From: Absidia repens
Taxonomy: Eukaryota; Mucoromycota; Mucoromycetes; Mucorales; Cunninghamellaceae
DNA length: 64,000 nt
Reading direction: 5' to 3'
NCBI GenBank assembly: GCA_002105175.1
Contig: MCGE01000001.1
Coordinates: 372,001 to 436,000 of the forward strand
The position numbers and the translations under genes were made by a program. Numbering within the stretch: position 1 is the first letter of the stretch; each line of letters begins with the position of its first letter. The notes beneath the pieces are model-generated. The model saw only the letters and a program-made list of their open reading frames with translations. It did no database searches and was not told the origin of the DNA. Shown one piece after another: positions 19,694 through 28,899 of the stretch.

Positions 19694-22654
19694 TTAATAT
19701 CCCAGACGTGATAGGAAATCAGCAGCTTCCTGTTTTCGTCCATTTCGATATTTAATTTCAAATTCGTATTCAGCTAGGTATTGGATCCATCTTGCTACAA
19801 TGCCAGATACTTTGGGTGATTGTACCAACCATCGTAAAGGTGAGTGATCTGATATGACAGTAAATTTTTTGCCTAGTAAATAAGGTCTGTATATTTGTAG
19901 GCTCCATACTAGGGCGAGGCATTCCAATTTAGTAGCACCGTAGTTTTGTTCACTATTTTTTAATCCGCGACTTGCATAAATCACAGGGTGTTCTTTACCA
20001 TCATCGTCTAGTTGCGATAGGATAGTACCAATTCCTTTTTGAGATGCATCGCATACAATAATAAAGGGTTTCGAAAAATCTGCACGTCGAAGTATAGGTG
20101 CTTGTGTTAATTTTTGTTTCAAAAGGTTAAAGGCATCTGTTGCTTTTTGGTTCCAGGTAATATTTTTTGTCGTCTTGGTTTGTTCATGTAATGGTCTTGC
20201 AATGGCAGCGAAGTTTTTTATGAATCTCCGATAGTAAGAGGCCAATCCAATAAAGCCCCTGATTTGTTTAAGGGTTTTTGGTGGAGGGAATTCCTGAATT
20301 TTTTTTATTTTTTCTTCATCCGTCTTTATTCCATTTTTTGTTATTACGTAGCCCAAAAATTTCAATTCGTCTTTGAAGAATACGCATTTGTCGATGTTGA
20401 ATAATAATCCTCCTTGTCGTGCACATATGAATACCTGTCGTAGATCCTGTATGTGTTGTATATAGGTTTTGGAGTGGATGTTTAGGTCGTCAATGTAAGC
20501 AACAAGGCACTTGTTTAGTAATGGACCAAAGCATAGGTCTATTAGGCGTTGAAAGGTAGCAGGACTATTTACTAACCCCATAGGCAGCATTTCGTATTGA
20601 TAGGTTCCAAACTTTGTTACGAATCCAGTCAATTCTTTGGTTTCTTGTTTCAATGGTACTTGGTGGAAACCGGAACGTAGGTCTAGCGCTGTGAATATTC
20701 TTGAACTGCCTAGTTCATCAATCAAGTCGTCAATTTTTGGCAAAGGGTAAGCGTCAACTTTGGTTAAAGCGTTTAGTTTGCGATAGTCAACAACCATTCG
20801 GTAATCACCATTCTTCTTCTTGACTAATATTATAGGTGCGGTATACGGTGTGCTTGCTGGTTTGATGATTCCCAGGTCACATAATCGGTCGAGCTCTTGC
20901 TTCAAGTATTCTTGCTCCACGGGTGCCATTCGATATGGTCTATGTCGGATAGGTGGTGCATTTTCTTTCAGGATAATTTCATGTTCCAGTAGTGTGGTCT
21001 TGCCCATTCTGTCATTGTGCCAGTCAAATACATCTTGGAATTCTGTAAGTAGATGTAAAAAGGACTTGCGTATATCAGGCGGTACATCTCCTAACTGTAG
21101 TTTTTCTTCTTTTGTAGGGTCCAATTCTTGTAATGGTTGTATGGCGTCGTCGTCTTTTATATCCATCTGCGCTAATTCGTATCCTGTGGATTGTTCGTCG
21201 TCTTCTTCTATTTCAAATTTTGTCATTCGGTGTGCCACAATAGTGTTTGGTGGGTAAATTTTATCGTTGTCCGTTATGTTGATGTCTATGAACTGATCGT
21301 CTTGCAAATATTTTTCGTAGGTGACATCTGGTTGCATGTGTATGATGGTTGGTAGAGCATTATCATTGGGTGTACTCAAGTCAACGGTGCACATGGTGTA
21401 TGGTGGAAGGGTGAATCCTTTTTCTTTGGTACTGATGGTTACTTCGGCGTCCGATACATGGTCTATTCGGAAGGCGTAGTCTTGGTCTTCAGCAGGTGTA
21501 ATTTGACACAATTCTTGATCTTCATCGTCTTTGTCATCGTGTTCCCATTCTTCTTCTTCTGTTTCTTCATCGGTGATTTCATCTTCATCACTTGTATCTT
21601 GATCGTCCATTATTGGTGTTGGTTTGACAGGGATTGGTTGACTTGGTGGTGGGTTCTCTTCTTCATAGATAACATGGGATGCTTTCAAGGTAACCGGCTT
21701 TGATGATGCTTTGATGTATGTGATAGGAATAATCATCTTCTTGTGTTTATAGGTTACAGTTAGTGTTCCCATTTTGATGTTGATAATGGCTTGCGCATGA
21801 TTCAACCAATCGATTCCTAGGATTAGGTGAGATGGGCATTGTGGCAATACTTCCATATTAGTGGGTATACTAATGCCTTCAGTTATTTTGATAGGGACAT
21901 CAAGGACTATTCCAAGGGTAGGTTGTCTGGTTCCATTACCAAGGGTGAATACATTGGTAGATGGGGTATCGATTTCCATTCCCAGCATCTTCATCATGGT
22001 TCTTGACATACATGATTTGGCGGCACCACAATCTATCAAGGCTTTGATTTTTCTGTCACCAATATATACTTCAGCATATGCGGCAGTTGTCACCACTTCG
22101 CCTTCTTCCATGGCGTTCAATGTTATAGGCGGCTTTCTTCTTTTGGGTCGACAGACATCACGTAGCTGTTTCTTTAGGTATGGTGATGCTTCGAGTAGAT
22201 CTCCAACTTCAATATCGGCTTTACGGGTAAGGACATCTTCAGCGATACTATATTTAATAGCGGGATGTGTAGGTACTGATCTTTGTTTCTTTTCAACCGT
22301 TTCTTGTATAGGAATGTTTTGCTGTGGTGGTTGTGTTGATGAGGATGGTGTGTTTTCCAATCCATTGGTTCTTCTTTTCTTTACTGATTTTGGATCATGT
22401 AGGACATCAGGTGGTCTGTCTTTTCTGGTAGCAACGTAGAAATCTATGTCTTCTTCTTCTTCTTCATCATCTTCTTCTTCTAATAAAAGGTTAGTATGTT
22501 TATTTTTATCTTTATACTTGTTTTGGATATCCATGGTGGTTAGGTTATGGGTTTGTTGTTGAGTATTGTTTTTGTTATCTTTATGTGGTTGGTTATGTGT
22601 GGATTTGTTAGGCGGGTTTTCCAACTGACCATCAACTGCAGTTGCCCGTGCTAG
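19694..22654 (-). CDS. pol: Retrotransposon B pol: protease, reverse transcriptase, RNase H (no integrase)
   Basis: About 986 residues, open throughout, reached by the -1 shift at 22654-22660. Domain order and motifs are as in A: protease ALIDCGAAKSCM, RT with YIDDL, RNase H with VCDASQKGIG and ISDHSPLRWL, ending EAADFLSRLGY with the stop at the same place. Only a few tens of residues differ from A, mostly in the acidic linker and the spacer between protease and RT (the linker has three extra acidic residues). That two separate insertions keep an open pol with identical truncation argues for selection on this architecture. Confidence 0.95.
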   Translation of the reverse strand, partial: LARATAVDGQLENPPNKSTHNQPHKDNKNNTQQQTHNLTTMDIQNKYKDKNKHTNLLLEEEDDEEEEEDIDFYVATRKDRPPDVLHDPKSVKKRRTNGLENTPSSSTQPPQQNIPIQETVEKKQRSVPTHPAIKYSIAEDVLTRKADIEVGDLLEASPYLKKQLRDVCRPKRRKPPITLNAMEEGEVVTTAAYAEVYIGDRKIKALIDCGAAKSCMSRTMMKMLGMEIDTPSTNVFTLGNGTRQPTLGIVLDVPIKITEGISIPTNMEVLPQCPSHLILGIDWLNHAQAIINIKMGTLTVTYKHKKMIIPITYIKASSKPVTLKASHVIYEEENPPPSQPIPVKPTPIMDDQDTSDEDEITDEETEEEEWEHDDKDDEDQELCQITPAEDQDYAFRIDHVSDAEVTISTKEKGFTLPPYTMCTVDLSTPNDNALPTIIHMQPDVTYEKYLQDDQFIDINITDNDKIYPPNTIVAHRMTKFEIEEDDEQSTGYELAQMDIKDDDAIQPLQELDPTKEEKLQLGDVPPDIRKSFLHLLTEFQDVFDWHNDRMGKTTLLEHEIILKENAPPIRHRPYRMAPVEQEYLKQELDRLCDLGIIKPASTPYTAPIILVKKKNGDYRMVVDYRKLNALTKVDAYPLPKIDDLIDELGSSRIFTALDLRSGFHQVPLKQETKELTGFVTKFGTYQYEMLPMGLVNSPATFQRLIDLCFGPLLNKCLVAYIDDLNIHSKTYIQHIQDLRQVFICARQGGLLFNIDKCVFFKDELKFLGYVITKNGIKTDEEKIKKIQEFPPPKTLKQIRGFIGLASYYRRFIKNFAAIARPLHEQTKTTKNITWNQKATDAFNLLKQKLTQAPILRRADFSKPFIIVCDASQKGIGTILSQLDDDGKEHPVIYASRGLKNSEQNYGATKLECLALVWSLQIYRPYLLGKKFTVISDHSPLRWLVQSPKVSGIVARWIQYLAEYEFEIKYRNGRKQEAADFLSRLGY

Positions 22655-23718
22655 TTTTTTGACTGTTGATTTTGTGGAGTGGGTTGTTGTGTTTGATTTT
22701 GTTGGTATTGTGGATTGTATTGATACTGTTGATTGTTGTATGGGCGTCGGTTATTGTAGTTGGGACGGCGGTTTTGATTCATGGGGGGTGATGGATGATA
22801 ACCATTGTAGTCACCGTAGTTAGGATCAAAGACTGGGTCTTGATTTTGGTTATTGTAGTTGCGTTGACCATTATTATGATGATACGAGTTTTGATTATAA
22901 TGGGGCGCATTGTATTGTCGGGGTTGATGACGTGGGTTATTGTATCGAGGGTTGGATGGTTGGTTGTATGTTCCATTTTGATTTTTTGAGAAGTTATTGA
23001 ATTCTTCTTTGATGATACTTCTGATGGATTTTTGTATATCTTTCATGTCCAATGGGTTTGATGAAGTGATAGCGTTCAAACTGGGTGAGTTTGTAGCGGT
23101 ATGATAGGGGGACATTTGAATAGTATCTGCTGGATGAGCAATACGTCGTGGGTGGAAGGGATTGTCAGCCATTGTAACCTGTTGAGGGTTATGTGCAGTC
23201 CAATAACCTTCGGCGGCTTTGAGCCATGCGTCAATGTCTTTACAGCCAAGTGATATACAATGTTGTTGTATGATAGGATGTACTCCTGCACGGAATCGGC
23301 TTTGAATCATTGATTCGGAATCAATTTCAGCGAGTTCAGCAGCTTCAAACAGTCTTGCGTAGAATGTTCGTGGATGTTCGTCAATACCTTGTACCATGTT
23401 GTTGAAGGCATACTCATATGTTTGTATGAGTTCAGGGGTGATATATTGATCCATTAATTTTTTCATGACTTCGGAGTATGAAAGTGGGTCTTTTGTTTTT
23501 TTTAGCAATTTGTTTACAAAAGTCCTAGCAGCGTGGTACAATTGTGTCTTGAGTATAATCAGCTTGCGATCTTCATCATTGATGTTTGAGAGTGCAAAGT
23601 AGTTATCCAATGTTTGTTTAAAATTTCTGAAGTCTTCTCCTTCGAATCCAGAAAAGGGCATTAGCTTCATTTTTGGTTGGTAGATAGGTCCGTTTGCCAA
23701 CACAGTTTGTTCGTTCAT
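22651..23718 (-). CDS. gag: Retrotransposon B gag-like protein
   Basis: 355 residues from ATG 23718. Same layout as the A copy: capsid-like central domain and a basic Asn/Gln/Tyr-rich C terminus without zinc knuckle. It has one additional Lys in LLKKTKDPL. Stop TAG at 22651-22653 directly behind the slippery heptamer. Confidence 0.9.
   Translation of the reverse strand: MNEQTVLANGPIYQPKMKLMPFSGFEGEDFRNFKQTLDNYFALSNINDEDRKLIILKTQLYHAARTFVNKLLKKTKDPLSYSEVMKKLMDQYITPELIQTYEYAFNNMVQGIDEHPRTFYARLFEAAELAEIDSESMIQSRFRAGVHPIIQQHCISLGCKDIDAWLKAAEGYWTAHNPQQVTMADNPFHPRRIAHPADTIQMSPYHTATNSPSLNAITSSNPLDMKDIQKSIRSIIKEEFNNFSKNQNGTYNQPSNPRYNNPRHQPRQYNAPHYNQNSYHHNNGQRNYNNQNQDPVFDPNYGDYNGYHPSPPMNQNRRPNYNNRRPYNNQQYQYNPQYQQNQTQQPTPQNQQSKN
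22654..22660 (-). promoter_or_regulatory. -1 ribosomal frameshift heptamer A AAA AAC (element B)
   Basis: Same TCA AAA AAC TAG context as in A, with identical downstream AACTGCAGTT palindrome. Confidence 0.85.
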
Positions 23719-23855
23719 CTTGTTTTCAATTTCTTGTTTGTATGCTTCTAAAGCTTGGTAGGTAAGTCTGAGGTTTGGTTTGGAAAAATAAGAGCGTTGT
23801 TTTGGAATTGTTTATAAGATTTTTGGTGTGATTTGCTTGAAAGTTTAATAGATAT

Positions 23856-23873
23856 CCCCTGTAGTGAGCACCA
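23856..23873 (-). other. Proposed primer binding site of element B
   Basis: Sense TGGTGCTCACTACAGGGG, 6 nt after the 5' LTR; identical to the site in A. Confidence 0.65.
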
Positions 23874-23879
23874 AAAATA

Positions 23880-24630
23880 TGTTACGGCTAATTTGGGTAA
23901 GAAGCTTGTAACAGAGTAGTGTTTTTGTAGGTTTTTATGTTTTTCTGGGTTGAATAGGATGTCTTGAGTTATCCTTTAGTATAGTTTTTGCTTGTTAGAG
24001 CTTGAAAATAAATTTGTTCCTTGGACGGAATTTGAAATAACTTGTTCCTGATTTGAACAAAAATAGAATATAGAGTAGTGAGCACCAGAACTTTTGTAGA
24101 TAAAGTCCAACTGTAGAGAAAGTTTATAAAAAATAAACTTGGAAAAGTAAAATAAAATAAAAAAGAAAAGTATTGACCTTTGTTGGTTCAATAAAAATAA
24201 GTGTATAACACACAGTAAAAATAAAATAAAAAGAGGACTTGTAGTCAAAAATAAAAGAGGTTTCTATGATCCAATAGAAACAGTAGATAAATTGGTGGTT
24301 AAAAGAACCTTTGTACTAAGTTTTATTTGATTATATGAGAAAACTGAAAAAACTAAAGAAAAAATAATTTCTTCGAAAATGTCTGGCTATTTATACTAAA
24401 AAATAATTAAGGTTGGCCAGAAGCAAAAAGAGTCAAAAGCAAAAAAAGTCAAGAGCAAAAAAAGTCAGAAGCAAAAAAAGTCAGAAGCAAAAAAAGTCAG
24501 AAGCACAAAAAGTCAGAAGCAAAAAAAGTCAAGAGCACAAAAAGGTAAACAAATAAGTGTCGGAGGCAAAAATCTCAAAAGCGACTGCAGGTTCACTGTG
24601 TTGGGAGCGGCCTCAGGCCGATCCTCGACA
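23880..24630 (-). repeat. 5' LTR of element B (751 bp, intact)
   Basis: Starts TGTTACGGC and ends CTCGACA. Sense-strand TATA-like AGTATAAATAGCC lies near 24388-24400, and the AGAAGCAAAAAAAGTC tandem array at about 24417-24535 has one unit more than the 3' LTR. Followed by GAAT (24631-24634), the right target duplication. Confidence 0.92.
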
Positions 24631-24661
24631 GAATGTTATTGTTTTGATTTTTTGTGGTTGT

Positions 24662-25243
24662 TGTTACGGCTAATTTTGGTTATCAGGTCGTAACTGGGAA
24701 TTGTTTTTGTAGGTTTCTATTTTTTTATAGAGTGAGCACCAGAACTTTTTAGGATTAAGTTCAACCGATTGTAGCTTCAAAGGCTTAAAGATAATAAAGG
24801 ACTAACTTGAAAGTCCAAGTGAGGATGTATTATTTTCAAAGATGAAAATAATAAGGTCAATAAAATAAGTAGTGACTTAGATCAAGTCAAAAAAAATAAA
24901 GGAAGCGAGATTCAGACTCAGCTGTCAAAAATATATAATAAAAGTATTCCAAAGTGTGGAATAATATGAAGCCAACAAGTTGGGAGGTTTAAAAAAACCT
25001 TTATAATGAATTTATTAAAATATAAAGTGATCAAAGATAAAATGTTCAAAGATAATTTTTCTTTTTCTTTTTCAATGTTTTTTCAAAGGTATTTATACTA
25101 AAATTTATTTTATGCGAAACATCTTGTACTGAATGTCTTGTTTGAAACATCTGGTACTGAACGTCGGGTTATGAACGTCGGGTACTGATCTTCACCATTT
25201 GTTTCATCCCAAACAATTCTCAAGGTTGAGGTCAACCGTCACA
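24662..25243 (-). repeat. Solo LTR C with target duplication TTGT
   Basis: 582 bp, TGTTACGGC...CCGTCACA, flanked by TTGT at 24658-24661 and 25244-25247. Related to LTRs A and B over the first part (TTTTTGTAGG, GAGCACCAGAACTTTT) and in the AGTATAAATA box (sense), but diverged in between. No internal region is attached, so it is a product of LTR-LTR recombination. Short GTCGGGTACTGA-like repeats occupy the minisatellite position (about 25130-25195). Confidence 0.85.
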
Positions 25244-25330
25244 TTGTAATTCAATGTATAGACAATATATTTTATTGCTTTTTTTTATATTTTTTTGCTG
25301 CGAAATGGGCATCAGAACATTTAAAACCAA

Positions 25331-25455
25331 TGTTATAGCTAATTTCGATTATCCGGTAGTAACTTGGGTTTGTTTTTGTAGGGTTTTATTTTTTTCTTGG
25401 AGTGAGCATTAGGACCTTTTAGGGTGAAGTTCAACCAGTTGTAAAGAGAACGTGG
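25331..25455 (-). repeat. Truncated LTR fragment D
   Basis: Begins TGTTATAGCTAATTTCG and follows LTR C closely (GGTAGTAACT, TTTTTGTAGGGTTTTA, GTGAGCATTAGGACCTTTTA, GTTCAACCAGTTGTA), then similarity stops near 25455. An older, decayed copy of the same family. Confidence 0.7.
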
Positions 25456-25721
25456 AAAAAAAATTGATTTGATGATTCAAAGTCCGTCCAGGGGAATTAT
25501 TTTCTAATGAAATGGTTTTACAGCCAATACTCAAGTCTTAGTACTTTTTTATTTAATTTTCGTGATATATCAGCACGAAAGAGATCTTCCAAGAAACGCC
25601 AAGAGTACCCCGATCATAGTGACCTATGCAAGTTTCTGTGCAATATATATGTATATGCCCCACTTTATTTTTTTTTTCTAAAAAAAAAAGTAAACCAACC
25701 CTCTCCAGAGTCACCAAACAC

Positions 25722-25784
25722 TTCAAAACCCGCCAACGTGAAATATTTATTTTCTCTTTCCTGCTTTTTTTATTTTTTCAGCTT

Positions 25785-25831
<47 letters not shown>

Positions 25832-26400
25832 CATTGCAATTTTTCTTCACCATTCAACGTCTACGGGGTTATTTTGGACCTAGAATTGTATCAGGGCTAG
25901 ATTAGAAGGGGTTTCAGCTCAGGGATTGCAAGATGCATGGGGAAACCCTTTCAATTTGGATCCAGGATCTACAACCACCATTAGTTAAGCCTTTTGGAGC
26001 CTTCATTAGTTTAGTTTAGTGTCAGCTTGTCCATAGCTTGTATATATATATATATATGAATAAAATATGTCTTGATTTACTTGCTTCAATAAAAAACGAC
26101 CCATTAGCCACTCTCATGTCTTGTGCAATTGATCCCTTTTATACCTACCGCTTCTTTTAGATTAGTATTGGCTGCTGCTGTACTTCAATAAAAAACATCC
26201 CTTTTGTCATTCTCTTATATTGTGTCGTACATTACTTTCCTTTTTACAGTCATCTCTTTAAATTAGTATTGACCATTCTTCCCAAATGCCATAAGTCTCA
26301 TGCTAGGCATTAGATCCCTTGATTGTCGTTGACCTTCGCAGTTTAAGCTTATGCTTCAATAAAATATACTCACATTTCTAACCATCGATCTCTGCTATCA
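25722..26400 (+). repeat. Dispersed repeat R, copy R1 (degenerate)
   Basis: One of four copies. Head: ACCCGCCAACGTG (25728-25740) then AATATTTATTTTC and a 45-base T run (25787-25831). Middle: GGGGTTATTTTGGACCTAGA ... TTTCAGCTCAGGGATTGCAAG ... GATGCATGGGGAAACCC (about 25864-25950). Tail: TTTAGTTTAGTGTCAGCTTG then repeated CTTCAATAAA-containing blocks. The old reading frame is broken by in-frame stops. This copy is the most diverged from R2 and R3. Confidence 0.7.
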
Positions 26401-27824
26401 AACACATCGATATTGAGCAATCCTCTTTTTTGTTTTTTCGTTTTGTTTTGATTTTTGATGTATGATAAGATATGAATTAAATATTACACCATATACTACG
26501 ATGATTTCGATGGCTCTTGGGAAGACTTCTAAACAGCCATTACCACTTCGTTAGTTGGGGGCGTTTCTCGTGAGCATACTCCAGTTAATATGTCCGTGTA
26601 TTTCTTCTTATACTTTTTGACAATCGATTGTGATCTAAATGATATAACAGCTCAGAGGCCCTTTTACAGGGAATTGTAGAACTGGATCAGTACGTCTTCA
26701 TCACTGTGCGGTATTGAACCCTACCATTTTGGGGGATATTCCCTTGTATAGGATGTTGTAGGCCTTCAAATCTGAGATAACAAAATGTTTTTTATGACGC
26801 TGTTTTATTTTGTGCATATGCTGGGGGATCGCTTATAATGGTGCGTTTTTCTCGAGGATGATCAAATATACAAAATTATAGCGAAAAAGCGAAGACAACA
26901 GTGACAAACAACAAAAACAAAGGCAACTGTATATGACAGGTGGTATTAAAATTGTTTTTATTCAATAACATAGTGGAAATGGGTATCATGATAATTTCTG
27001 TAACTGCAAAATGTAATAAAATCCTTTCCAAATGATTCTGATTGATTTTGCTTGTGATCGTTCTCTTTGGCGACTACGCACTGAGCATCCCTAGAATGCA
27101 GCACCGTGGTCAATCAGAATGAAAAGAAATTAATATATTGTTCCTCACCTTTAAACCCTGTCTGATTTTCACAAGTATACCTACACTATCATTGATTGTA
27201 CCGAATCTTGTTCATTGGAGAGCCTTCGCCCATGTGTTGGGTGAAAAAAAAAAAGGCTTTGTGATATTGCCGTGTCGCCTTATATAGTCCGTCGGTCAAG
27301 TTATCTTCGCGGTCAGATTCCCCGTCCATTCGAATGTAAGTCAGTCTCCAAGCAGCTGGTACAAAAATGCGACTTTGAAGTTGTGAAGAATAGATTTCTT
27401 TTGCAATATGAGACAGTGAGCTTTCCACTGACAAAGGACGTTTGAATGAGGAGAAGATACAGAAAAAAAGGTACCACATTTTTGTGTGAGATCTGGGTTT
27501 CAAACCCGACAACCGGAACAAGTGAAAACAATATCATAGCAGCCAAACCCGTCCCCCTCCCCACATCATATAATATGATAACTGTCTTCTTACTATTCTT
27601 TTTATAAATATGTATATAATTCATTATGTGAGTTCCCAGCAATAATGCAGCGAAGACAGTACATGTTACACTCGAAAAAGGGCCTTAAGAATGTTTCAAG
27701 TGCCGCCAGGGCGACTACCATCCCTGGTCATAGGCTGTGACTTTATTTTTCAGTGTGCAATAGGTATGGGGGCCAATTCTTTTTTTTCTCTCTCTCTTTT
27801 TTACATACAAATATTTTTTAAACA
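26401..27824. other. Intergenic region
   Basis: 1.4 kb without a coding region I can support. The longest frames (minus strand, 27189-27642) lack splice logic and recognisable motifs. The last 130 bp are the pyrimidine-rich 5' flank of the ATP synthase epsilon gene (CT run near 27788-27800). Confidence 0.5.
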
Positions 27825-28272
27825 ATGTCTGGTTGGAAAGCTGCTGGTATCTCGTATGTATCATCCAAACATATATATACACCTGGTCTTTGGATAATAT
27901 TATTTCCCCTTGCTGTGATCAATTTTTTAAGTCTTTCTTACTTACACACCTTTTTATTTTTGTTTTGCTGTTTGTTTACAATAGTTACGTTCAATACGCC
28001 AACATCTGCGCTCGCGCCGTCCGCAACTCTTTGAAGGATGATCTCCGCAACGCTGCTCTTATTCGCAACACCAACGGTCTCAAGTACGCCAAGTGGGAAA
28101 ACGGTGTCCAAAAGGAAGGAGTACGTATACGAAAATAGTGTTGGATTCACCACCTTTAGAAGAGGGATGACGGTGAATTAGAATACATCATGATCGAGGG
28201 CACAACTAACAAATATCTCTTTATTTTATCTAGAAATTCGTCCGTCCTCAAAATGAACAAGCTTCCTCTTAG
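27825..28272 (+). CDS. ATP15: Mitochondrial ATP synthase subunit epsilon
   Basis: Small central-stalk subunit of F1 in the mitochondrial inner membrane complex. Exons 27825-27853, 27985-28120, 28234-28272, total 204 nt, 67 residues, junctions in frame. Product starts MSGWKAAGISYVQYANI and continues with CARAVRNSLK and the Lys-rich end typical of Atp15/ATP5F1E; fungal family members are about 60-75 residues. The splice sites split the Ser codon of ISYVQY, matching the conserved N terminus. Annotation pipelines could easily miss it because the first exon has only 29 bp. Confidence 0.95.
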
Positions 28273-28899
28273 ATAGATAGTATATGTATTGTTTTTATAC
28301 TTTGAAACACTATATTGGATTGTTACCTTTTTTTTTATCTTTGTATTCATGAAATAAAATCTACACCAACTTCTATATAGTCAATTTTTATTTTTTATTT
28401 TTTTTGTGTGTTTGTATCTCCCTTTGACAGTATTTTATTTATTGTATATGGAAGGACGGGACCGTGTGAAATATGTCAAATTGTGTCATTGGGGTGTATC
28501 TTTTTGAGATGAACTGAATGGGGGAGGGGTTAAAAAAAAAGGTACTAACTGAATGGTCCATACAATACAAGGCTATGTATTGAATTGATATCCGAAAATA
28601 TCAATCATAGTGGAATATGCGGTAGTGATATACCAGATTGGTGTGGAAAATTTTATATGAATTCATGCTCGTTTCATATGGATGTTATTTAACACTTTAA
28701 AATTCGGGGTGTGGCTTTGAAGGGTAGTTTTTAAGTGTTTTGGCAGTGAAATGCGGGGATTTGACTCGCAGCAAAAAAAAACAGGCGGGGGCGGGCTCCC
28801 ATTGGAAAATATAAAACTTTCGGACTAGGGTGAGAGATATTTCTTTATTCTTCTTTCCCTCTTTCTTCTCCTTTTTTTTCAATTTCCCCATCTTCGACA
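28273..28899. other. Intergenic region with GC-rich promoter block
   Basis: 3' flank of ATP15 (AATAAA at 28354) and promoter of the CLU gene. A GC box-like GGCGGGGGCGGGCTCCCATTGG (about 28784-28804), including an inverted CCAAT, lies about 100 bp before the CLU start. Confidence 0.55.

Larger units (their letters stand above)
12169..24630 (-). mobile_element. Ty3/gypsy-type LTR retrotransposon B (outer element, interrupted by A)
   Basis: Transcribed on the minus strand. 5' LTR 23880-24630; internal region 19210-23879 (4670 bp) with gag 22651-23718 and pol 19694-22654; 3' LTR split into 12169-12177 and 18483-19209 by element A. The split LTR is recognisable because TGTTACGGC left of A continues as TAATTTGGG right of A, matching the intact LTR. 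The two LTRs look identical except for one 15-bp tandem unit, so insertion is recent. Integrase is absent: pol stops after RNase H and only 484 bp separate its stop from the 3' LTR. Proposed primer binding site 23856-23873. Confidence 0.9.

Noticed and set aside
27189..27642. Two minus-strand frames of about 110 residues
   Set aside because: Overlap each other in different frames, no domain, no splice-site support.
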